From an uncultured Clostridia bacterium (GTDB lineage Bacteria > Bacillota > Clostridia > Oscillospirales > Oscillospiraceae), in the NCBI GenBank assembly GCA_945613045.1, contig CALZAG010000093.1:1-6394 (forward strand): a DNA stretch of 6,394 nt, in the 5' to 3' direction. Every line of letters begins with the position of its first letter. Within the stretch, counting starts at the first letter, position 1. The notes under the pieces were generated by a model. It did no database searches, had not been told where the DNA came from, and saw only the letters and a list, made by a program, of their open reading frames with translations. A program made the translations under genes and the position numbers. Shown in pieces: positions 1 through 4,893 of the stretch.

Positions 1-1532
1 GCCAGCAGCAGCACCGACGCAAGCGCCATGGCCAGCTCGGCGGCGACGCCGTTTTTCAGCAGCAAATAGCCGCCGAAGCAGAGCGCGGCTATAAGGCCGT
101 AGTCGAGCAGCATGCTTATCAAGACTGCGGCTCCGCTTTTCACCGCCTGCGACTCAGTCGTCCAGTTGAGGTTAGGATGGCGGATATTGGCGATGAGCCC
201 CATCTGCGCCATAACGAGCAGGAGCAGCAGGGAAAACACCGCTGCGGCCAGCGTGAGGAGCGCCCCGGGACGCAGGACGTACACCGCCGACGCTATGAGG
301 ATGACAAGCGGGGGGATATAGATAACAAGGCTGAATCTCAGCTTCGTGCCCAGCACCTCGTCGGTGCTCACGGGCATGGAGCGTATCAGCCACAGGCTCT
401 TGCCCTCGAGCGACACGGAGGAGCTTGTCGGCAGGACCATGCCCGCCATCGCGGCTCCGAAAACTGCCACAAGGCACATGGCGAGCTCCTCATAGCCCGC
501 GAGCATAGCCATGATCTGCCTCACATCCTCCTTATAGATCACAAGGAACACCGCGCCGGCGAGGACGAACACAGCGCCAAGGCCGTTGTTTACGATGCAG
601 GTGGAGCTGGAGAAGAAGCGGGACGCCTCGCGCTTGAACAGCGCGGAACTTCTGGAGGAAACGCGCTGGCCCTTGTCCGTGTATTTTATCTTCGCGCTGC
701 CGCGCTTTGCGGTGGCGGTCTTTATGAAGGTGCGCGAGAGCACGGCGTATACAATTACAAAAGGTATCGTCAGCAGCACTGCCGACAGAAGCAGGCTGAC
801 CACGCTGTCGCCGGCTGCCGCTGTGCCTATCCACCTGAGCACCGTGATGCCGCTCAGGGTATCGGCAAGGCCCATGCTGCTCATCAGCACATTTTGCACG
901 ATGCTGCTGAGCTGGCTGTAGAAGTATAAGTATGCAGCAAGGAAGGCGAGCGACAGGATCGTCTCAAACAGCGTTTTTCTGCGCATTTTGGAGGCCAGCA
1001 GGCTGAGCAGCCAGCCGAAAAGCGCGGACACGGACAGCGCGAACAGGCTGAGAGCAAGAAACACAAGGATAAAGAAGATCAGAGTCTTTGCGGAAAACGG
1101 CGCGCAGTCATACCACATTATAAGCGCCGGCACGGCAATGATGAGCCCGAATATCAGGTTCAGTCCCAGCAGGAGCAGCATACGGCTGGCCAGTATCGCC
1201 GAGGGCGGGATGGGCATGGACAGCAACAGGTCGTTGTCCTTTGCCTCGTAAAGCTGGCTTTTCGCCGTGAACACGCTGAACACCACCATCAGGGCAAACG
1301 ACAGTATGAGCGCCATCAGGAAGTACAGCCACGCAAGACCCGCGGAATACAGCGGCTCTGCCAGCACGGAGAACACCATGCCGAACATCCAGCAGAAAAC
1401 GCCGATGGCGTATACCATCAGCAGGGCATAGAGGATGAGCTTGACCTTGCCGGGCTTTTTGCCCCTTTTCGAGCCGCCGGCAAGCCAGTTGAGTATCGAG
1501 GCCAGCTTGACCTTCATTAAAGCTTTAAACAT
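1..1532 (-). CDS. ABC-2 type exporter permease, large two-module form (3' end outside window)
   Basis: I translated the minus strand from the ATG at 1532 and found 510 uninterrupted codons to the window edge, so the C-terminus is missing. The product is a polytopic membrane protein with hydrophobic segments at about residues 32-57, 65-88, 118-137, 145-170, 180-192, 225-245, 300-318 and 335-355, and more towards the edge. It is presumably the membrane subunit partnering the ATPase encoded just upstream; its ATG overlaps that gene's last 8 bases (ATGTTTAA), suggesting translational coupling. Two ABC-2-like cytoplasmic motifs occur, E96-x-K98...SMP(105-107) and E376-x-K378...SMP(385-387), exactly 280 residues apart, so the chain looks like two fused permease modules. 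It resembles the large 'putative ABC exporter' proteins of Clostridia; that family assignment is from memory. The substrate cannot be read from the sequence; lipid, peptide or drug export are all possible. Confidence is high for a permease, low for the exact family. Confidence 0.9.
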   Translation of the reverse strand, partial: MFKALMKVKLASILNWLAGGSKRGKKPGKVKLILYALLMVYAIGVFCWMFGMVFSVLAEPLYSAGLAWLYFLMALILSFALMVVFSVFTAKSQLYEAKDNDLLLSMPIPPSAILASRMLLLLGLNLIFGLIIAVPALIMWYDCAPFSAKTLIFFILVFLALSLFALSVSALFGWLLSLLASKMRRKTLFETILSLAFLAAYLYFYSQLSSIVQNVLMSSMGLADTLSGITVLRWIGTAAAGDSVVSLLLSAVLLTIPFVIVYAVLSRTFIKTATAKRGSAKIKYTDKGQRVSSRSSALFKREASRFFSSSTCIVNNGLGAVFVLAGAVFLVIYKEDVRQIMAMLAGYEELAMCLVAVFGAAMAGMVLPTSSSVSLEGKSLWLIRSMPVSTDEVLGTKLRFSLVIYIPPLVILIASAVYVLRPGALLTLAAAVFSLLLLLVMAQMGLIANIRHPNLNWTTESQAVKSGAAVLISMLLDYGLIAALCFGGYLLLKNGVAAELAMALASVLLL

Positions 1533-2238
1533 TGTCGTCCTCCAGTTCGAGGAACACGGCCTCAAGGGAGGTATCGCCCTTGACGGTCTCCATATCGCCG
1601 CAGGTGACGAGCTTGCCGTTTTTTATTATCGCGACCTTGTCGCAGAGCTTTTCCGCGACCTCGAGCACATGGGTGGAGAAGAAGATGGCTCCGCCCTTGT
1701 CGCAGTGCTCGCGCATCATGGTCTTAAGGGTATGGGAGGCGACAGGATCAAGGCCGACGAAGGGCTCATCCATGATGATGAGCTTCGGCTCGTGTATCCA
1801 CGCCGCGATGATGGCAAGCTTCTGCTTCATGCCGTGGGAATATGCCGACACCGGCTGCGCAAGGTCCTCGGTGAGCCCGAAAATATCGGCGTATCTGCGT
1901 ATGCGCTCCTCGCGGTCGGCCTTGCCCACACCGTAGATATCAGCCACGAAGTTCAGGTATTTCACGCCGGAAAGATAGTCGTACAGCTCCGGATTATCGG
2001 GTATGTAGGAAATTATCTTTTTGCACTCGAGCGGTTTTTCCTTTACCGACATACCGTCGATAAAAATATCGCCGCCGTCAAACTGCAGTATCCCGCAGGC
2101 CGCCTTGATGGTCGTGGTCTTGCCCGCGCCGTTATGGCCGATGAAGGCGTAGATATCGCCGGCCGCGACCTCAAGGCTCAGGTCATCCACCACGGCCTTG
2201 CCGTCGTAGCATTTTGTGAAGTTCCGGATTTTCAGCAT
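1525..2238 (-). CDS. ABC transporter ATP-binding protein
   Basis: This 237-residue cytoplasmic nucleotide-binding subunit would power the adjacent permease by ATP hydrolysis. All core motifs are visible: Walker A GHNGAGKT (34-41), a Q-loop region with IPDNP (79-83) where Asp/Asn stand in place of the usual Gln, an ABC signature SHGMKQK (134-140) in place of LSGGQ, Walker B LIIMDEP (153-159) with catalytic Glu158, a D-loop GLDP (162-165) and the switch His190 in STH. Length and motif style match ATPases of ABC-2 exporters (DrrA/NatA/CcmA-like), not importers. The ATG at 2238 shares one base with the upstream regulator's stop (TAATG) and is preceded by AGGAGG seven bases away, inside the regulator gene. 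The 3' end overlaps the permease start by 8 bases. The three genes therefore form one transcription unit. No missing catalytic residue is seen; the altered Q-loop and signature sequences are common in this subgroup. Confidence 0.96.
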   Translation of the reverse strand: MLKIRNFTKCYDGKAVVDDLSLEVAAGDIYAFIGHNGAGKTTTIKAACGILQFDGGDIFIDGMSVKEKPLECKKIISYIPDNPELYDYLSGVKYLNFVADIYGVGKADREERIRRYADIFGLTEDLAQPVSAYSHGMKQKLAIIAAWIHEPKLIIMDEPFVGLDPVASHTLKTMMREHCDKGGAIFFSTHVLEVAEKLCDKVAIIKNGKLVTCGDMETVKGDTSLEAVFLELEDDNV

Positions 2239-2735
2239 TATTGTTCCTCCTGTATCGGTGAAGATATCACCGTGATCTTTCTCGGCTTGCGGACGCCGTC
2301 GGGCTTTCTGCCCATGTACCTTGCCGCAAGCTCGCTCATATCCTTATAAAATGACGCATATTCCTCGTCCGACAGCATCAGAGCCATCATGGAAAAGCCC
2401 AGCATATCCCGCATTGGGTCGGGATCGTCCCCCTCGAAATACCGGCTGAACTCCGCCGTAAGGCCCAGCAGCCCCTGCATCACGGCGGCAGATCCGGGAT
2501 CCTCGATGCGGTTCTTGCGCAGCTTATAGCGCCGCTCGGTCGCACCGCGCTTTTTCTGCTCGGACTTGACCTCGATCCAGCCGTCGGCCTCAAGCGCTTT
2601 TATGTGCCGGTAAAGGCTCGCGGTCGGAATATCGCTCAGCTCGGCGGATATCTCCGCCGCTGTGCCGTCGCCGTGGTATATCAGATATTCGAGGATGCGC
2701 AGCCTCGCCGTGTTCATCACCGTCGTGATCTCCAC
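2238..2735 (-). CDS. Winged helix-turn-helix regulator (ArsR/HTH_20-like), first gene of the ABC operon
   Basis: This is a 165-residue putative DNA-binding protein starting at GTG 2735. Residues 8-72 look like an ArsR-type winged helix: a first helix NTARLRILEYL, a helix-turn-helix from about Thr25 to Glu55 with recognition helix TASLYRHIKALEADGWIEV, and a basic wing with KKRGATERRYKL. The C-terminal part (73-165), with many Met and acidic residues, is probably a dimerisation or sensing region with no motif I recognise; no metal-binding Cys cluster of classical ArsR proteins is present. The GTG start is chosen because AAGGAGGT sits 7 bases upstream; the longer reading frame beginning at 2798 would start inside the -35 box. 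As first gene of the operon, with a palindrome over its own promoter, it is inferred to be an autoregulating repressor of the ABC exporter. The inducer is unknown. A PadR-like role is an alternative description. Confidence 0.88.
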   Translation of the reverse strand: MEITTVMNTARLRILEYLIYHGDGTAAEISAELSDIPTASLYRHIKALEADGWIEVKSEQKKRGATERRYKLRKNRIEDPGSAAVMQGLLGLTAEFSRYFEGDDPDPMRDMLGFSMMALMLSDEEYASFYKDMSELAARYMGRKPDGVRKPRKITVISSPIQEEQ

Positions 2736-2742
2736 GTCGTCC

Positions 2743-2750
2743 ACCTCCTT
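2743..2750 (-). promoter_or_regulatory. Ribosome binding site fixing the GTG start of the ABC-operon regulator
   Basis: On the minus strand AAGGAGGT is a full match to the anti-Shine-Dalgarno sequence and ends 7 bases before GTG 2735-2733. No comparable site precedes the in-frame ATG at 2717 or the upstream TTG at 2798. This makes a GTG start the best choice. Confidence 0.85.
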
Positions 2751-2753
2751 GCG

Positions 2754-2777
2754 ATTATTCTCAATCATGAGAATAAT
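2754..2777. promoter_or_regulatory. Perfect 10-bp inverted repeat over the -10 box: probable operator
   Basis: Arms ATTATTCTCA (2754-2763) and TGAGAATAAT (2768-2777) are perfect reverse complements around a 4-base spacer. The repeat covers the -10 box and the predicted start point of the leftward operon. This size and position are typical of sites for dimeric winged-helix repressors, and the first gene of the operon encodes such a protein. Binding by that protein is inferred. The mRNA would start inside the repeat, so a hairpin role in RNA is less likely. Confidence 0.75.
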
Positions 2778-2798
2778 ACAAGGTCGCGCATTTGTCAA
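2770..2798 (-). promoter_or_regulatory. Sigma-A type promoter of the regulator-ABC exporter operon
   Basis: On the minus strand there is a perfect -35 box TTGACA (2793-2798), a 17-base spacer and a -10 box TATTCT (2770-2775, 4 of 6 matches to TATAAT). Transcription should start near 2763, giving a leader of about 28 bases before the GTG at 2735 with a strong ribosome binding site. The -35 box begins only 7 bases after the lysR stop codon, so the promoter lies directly against the end of the upstream gene. Confidence 0.8.
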
Positions 2799-2799
2799 G

Positions 2800-2818
2800 G
2801 AAAAATCAAAGATTTTTC
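2800..2818 (-). terminator. AT-rich hairpin at the lysR stop codon (weak or doubtful terminator)
   Basis: Minus-strand arms GAAAAATC (2811-2818) and GATTTTTC (2800-2807) pair perfectly over a TTT loop, with the lysR stop codon at the loop/right-arm junction. The stem is AT-rich and its T-run lies within the stem, not after it, so it is not a classical intrinsic terminator. It may attenuate lysR transcripts, or partly allow readthrough into the ABC operon. Confidence 0.35.
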
Positions 2819-3684
2819 AATTCATCGATATAATCCGCGGCGTAGGAGGCGAAGCACGCCGCCGCCGGGGAGATGACCTCCCGCTCCGGCAGTATGACGC
2901 AGATATCCACCTTTTCCGGAGGCTCGAGCGGGAGACAGACCGTTCCCTCGCCCAGCTCCTCGCTTATCACCCTGTTGACCAGGGAGATCCCGAGCCCCGC
3001 CTTTACCATGCTCCACGCAACAAAGCTGTCGGGTGTGGTAAAGCTTATGTTGGGCTTTATTCCCCGGCTTGAAAAGCAGTGGGAGTTATCCGTCTCCCGC
3101 CCGTTGTGGATCTCGATATACGGCTCCCTCGCAAAAATTTCAGCCGAAACGCTTTTTCCGCCGGCCAGCGGGTGGTTTGAGGGCAGAAGGGCGACAAGGT
3201 CGTCATCCCTGACCCTGACGCTGCGAAAGGGTCCGTCCCTGCGGCTTATGACCGCGAAGTCCAGATCCCGCTCCGCCATTTTCTCCGCCAGCTCGCAGCT
3301 CGTTCCGGAGCATATCTCAGCGCTTATCCCCGGGTACCGCTCGTGAAAGCCGCTGATCACCTTCGTCAGCCACGGATAATATTTGACGTAGGCGGTACCC
3401 ACGGCGATACTGCCGACGTCCAGTCCGCATAGCTTGCGCGCCGTCTGCTCATAGCGCTCGCCCCAGTAGGCAAGCTCCTTAACCGCGGGCAGCAGAGCCT
3501 CGCCCTCGCGGCTGAGGCTCACGCCCTTTCTGCCGCGCCGCAGTATGGGAAAACCCGCCGCGGTCTCCATCGCCTCCACCGCACGGCTTATGCCCGACGG
3601 GGTATAGCCCAGCTCCTCAGCCGCCGCCGACATACTTCCGTTTTTCAATATGCTCAGCAGTATCCTGCATTTTTCAGTATCCAT
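2806..3684 (-). CDS. LysR-family transcriptional regulator
   Basis: The 292-residue product has the normal length and architecture of the LysR family. The N-terminal winged helix covers about residues 1-65, with HTH S19-AAAEELGYTPSGISRAVEAME-40 and a LysR-type turn into the linker helix. The C-terminal part, from about residue 88, is a periplasmic-binding-protein-like effector domain that begins with DVGSIAVGTAYVKYYPWL and contains a typical DLDFAVISR strand-loop. The ATG at 3684 has AAGGAG 5 bases upstream. The gene is divergent from the EamA-type transporter and separated from it by 112 bases holding a LysR box, so it very likely controls that transporter and itself; this is the usual arrangement for the family. 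The effector is unknown and may be the metabolite the transporter exports. It is codirectional with the ABC operon downstream, but that operon has its own promoter. Confidence 0.95.
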   Translation of the reverse strand: MDTEKCRILLSILKNGSMSAAAEELGYTPSGISRAVEAMETAAGFPILRRGRKGVSLSREGEALLPAVKELAYWGERYEQTARKLCGLDVGSIAVGTAYVKYYPWLTKVISGFHERYPGISAEICSGTSCELAEKMAERDLDFAVISRRDGPFRSVRVRDDDLVALLPSNHPLAGGKSVSAEIFAREPYIEIHNGRETDNSHCFSSRGIKPNISFTTPDSFVAWSMVKAGLGISLVNRVISEELGEGTVCLPLEPPEKVDICVILPEREVISPAAACFASYAADYIDELKNL

Positions 3685-3697
3685 CTTCGCTCCTTAT

Positions 3698-3712
3698 TTG
3701 ACTAATTGTCAA
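3698..3712. promoter_or_regulatory. LysR box (T-N11-A dyad) in the divergent control region
   Basis: TTGAC-N5-GTCAA is a perfect 5-bp dyad that contains the T-N11-A pattern (T3699, A3711) expected for LysR-type recognition sites. Its centre at 3705 is about 65 bases before the predicted start point of the rightward transporter transcript (near 3770), which is where LysR activators usually anchor. It also lies in the lysR leader, downstream of the predicted lysR start point, so occupancy could repress lysR by roadblock. Occupancy is inferred. Confidence 0.65.
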
Positions 3713-3734
3713 TTATAATTTGATTTATTCGCGC

Positions 3735-3763
3735 TTTACTCAAATATAAAGCAGTATTATACT
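3735..3763 (+). promoter_or_regulatory. Promoter of the EamA-family transporter gene
   Basis: A weak -35 box TTTACT (3735-3740, 4 of 6 matches), a 17-base spacer and a good -10 box TATACT (3758-3763) point rightwards. Transcription would start near 3770, leaving a short leader with AGGAGG (3783-3788) 8 bases before the ATG. A poor -35 box fits a promoter needing a LysR activator. Confidence 0.6.
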
Positions 3764-3771
3764 CATGTCAA
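3743..3771 (-). promoter_or_regulatory. Promoter of the lysR gene, overlapping the transporter promoter
   Basis: On the minus strand there is a perfect -35 box TTGACA (3766-3771), a 17-base spacer and a -10 box TATATT (3743-3748). The predicted start near 3736 gives a leader of about 50 bases. The element occupies almost the same DNA as the rightward promoter, so polymerase cannot hold both at once. Confidence 0.7.
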
Positions 3772-3776
3772 TACTG
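3752..3776. repeat. 7-bp inverted repeat around the transporter -10 box and start point
   Basis: CAGTATT (3752-3758) and AATACTG (3770-3776) are perfect reverse complements with an 11-base spacer. The repeat spans the rightward -10 box and start point and the lysR -35 box. Within it, AGTAT-T-ATACT (3753-3763) is also a perfect short dyad. It could be a second protein-binding site; it does not match the TTGAC half-site of the LysR box. Its role is unproven. Confidence 0.4.
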
Positions 3777-3796
3777 AAGTACAGGAGGCAAACGGC

Positions 3797-4663
3797 ATGA
3801 GTCGCAGACAGGCGGAGCTGCTGCTGGCAGCGGTCATTCTGACCCGCAGCACGGGATATCTTTTCAGCAAGGCGGGCATTGAGAGCCTTGGCATTTTCAA
3901 TCTTCTGGCGGCGAGATTCCTGCTGGCCTTTGCCCTGCTGTCTATAATTTTTTTCAGGAGATTCAAAGCCGTAAAGCCCTGCGATATCCTGCGGGGAGCG
4001 GTCCTCGGCGGGGTGTTCGCGCTTGTCATGGTGCTTGAGCTTACCGCGCTGAAAACGACCGACACCTCCACGGCCTCGTTTCTGGAAAACACCGCGATCA
4101 TATTCGTGCCGCTAATAGAGGCGCTGCTCCTGCACAAGGCTCCGGAAAGGACCGCGCTGATAAGCGCCGCGGCGGCTATTGCGGGCGTTGCCCTGCTGAC
4201 GCTCGGCAGCGGGAGCTTCGGCTTCACTGCCGGCGAGCTGTACTGCCTGTGCGCCGCGCTGGTGTATGCGGCGGCAATCATAATCACCGACCGCTTTTCC
4301 CGTAAGGGCGACGGGCTAATGATGGGTATCATGCAGGTGGGCTTTATCGGCATATACGCCCTTGCCGCCTCGTTCATATTTGAAACTCCGCGTCTTCCCT
4401 CGGGCGGGACTGAGTGGGGCGTAATACTTGCGCTTGCAATAGTCTGCACCTGCGTCGGCTTCACCTTCCAGCCCGTCGCCCAGGCTCACCTCAGCAGCGA
4501 GTGCGCAGGGCTTTTCTGTGCGCTGAGCCCTGCCTTTGCCTCGCTACTGGGTATAGTGTTCCTGAGCGAGCCGATGACGCTGCAGGGCGTGTGCGGCGCG
4601 GCCCTCATACTGTTCAGCCTGTACATCCCGCATATATTCGCCCGAAAAGCAGCCGTCACATGA
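3797..4663 (+). CDS. EamA/DMT-superfamily transporter (probable metabolite exporter)
   Basis: The 288-residue integral membrane protein has ten predicted helices in two repeats of five, as in the EamA (drug/metabolite transporter) family: about 8-24, 33-53, 66-85, 93-112, 119-137, 146-163, 173-193, 208-226, 234-256 and 262-281. The ends of both repeats are recognisable, TSTASFLENTAIIFVPLIEALLL (90-112) and ECAGLFCALSPAFASLLGIVFLSEP (second repeat), as is the N-terminal RSTGYLFSK after helix 1. Members usually export amino acids or other small metabolites by proton antiport; the substrate here cannot be deduced. The ATG at 3797 has AGGAGG 8 bases upstream. The gene is divergent from lysR and is probably activated by it through the box at 3698-3712. 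Its last codons and the stop form the terminator stem, so this unit is monocistronic. It appears full-length and intact. Confidence 0.95.
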   Translation: MSRRQAELLLAAVILTRSTGYLFSKAGIESLGIFNLLAARFLLAFALLSIIFFRRFKAVKPCDILRGAVLGGVFALVMVLELTALKTTDTSTASFLENTAIIFVPLIEALLLHKAPERTALISAAAAIAGVALLTLGSGSFGFTAGELYCLCAALVYAAAIIITDRFSRKGDGLMMGIMQVGFIGIYALAASFIFETPRLPSGGTEWGVILALAIVCTCVGFTFQPVAQAHLSSECAGLFCALSPAFASLLGIVFLSEPMTLQGVCGAALILFSLYIPHIFARKAAVT

Positions 4664-4674
4664 CGGCTGCTTTT
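4645..4674 (+). terminator. Strong intrinsic terminator overlapping the end of the transporter gene
   Basis: Arms AAAAGCAGCCGTCA (4645-4658) and TGACGGCTGCTTTT (4661-4674) are perfect 14-bp complements over a 2-base spacer, so the real loop opens a few pairs. The GC-rich core is flanked by A-run and T-run, so it could work in both directions. The last five sense codons of the transporter form the left arm, and its TGA stop opens the right arm. Confidence 0.85.
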
Positions 4675-4677
4675 GAC

Positions 4678-4715
4678 ATTTACGATTTACGCGGACGAGC
4701 AATGCTCGCCCCTAC
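4678..4715. repeat. REP-like intergenic palindrome with a 7-base tandem repeat
   Basis: Two tandem copies of ATTTACG (4678-4691) are followed by an imperfect hairpin, GGACGAGCA-A-TGCTCGCCC (4693-4711; 9-base arms with one A/C mismatch), and then CTAC. A short palindrome ending in CGCCCCTACG resembles dispersed intergenic elements I associate with Oscillospiraceae-type genomes; this is from memory, and only one copy is in the window. The rest of the 4675-4893 gap shows no gene. Its second half is AT-rich, with a pyrimidine run at 4811-4823. Confidence 0.45.
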
Positions 4716-4833
4716 GGCCTGTTATTCTTCGCAGAACGATCATTTAGACATTGGAAATCTCCGAAAACCTCAGCAGGACCAAGTCGGGCCGGCGCAATAG
4801 AGTTTATAGTTTCTTTCTTTTTTGTTCATGCCT

Positions 4834-4861
4834 TTGTCATAAAGTTTGTGTATTATATCCT
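4834..4861 (+). promoter_or_regulatory. Tentative promoter of the HtrA-type protease gene
   Basis: TTGTCA (4834-4839, 5 of 6 matches) is followed after 16 bases by TATCCT (4856-4861, 4 of 6), predicting a start near 4868 and a leader of about 26 bases. A better-looking -10, TATTAT (4851-4856), also exists but has no correctly spaced -35. No CIRCE or other recognised stress operator is seen. The exact box is uncertain. Confidence 0.4.
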
Positions 4862-4893
4862 TGCAAGCAAGATCACGGCTTTCGGAGGCCCAT

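Noticed and set aside
177..929. 250-codon plus-strand open frame at the left end
   Set aside because: The His/Arg/Gln-rich translation looks like a shadow; the opposite strand carries a continuous hydrophobic permease across the whole region.
1435..2349. 304-codon plus-strand open frame opposite the ABC ATPase
   Set aside because: It is antisense to a gene with complete Walker A, signature, Walker B and switch His motifs. The translation has no recognisable domain, and GC-rich codon use creates long antisense frames.
2736..2798. N-terminal extension of the ABC-operon regulator from a TTG at 2798
   Set aside because: That start coincides with the -35 box and lies upstream of the predicted transcription start, whereas GTG 2735 has a full AAGGAGGT site.
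3763..4464. 233-codon minus-strand open frame opposite the transporter
   Set aside because: Low-complexity Ser/Ala-rich translation, antisense to a clear EamA protein, with no ribosome binding site seen.
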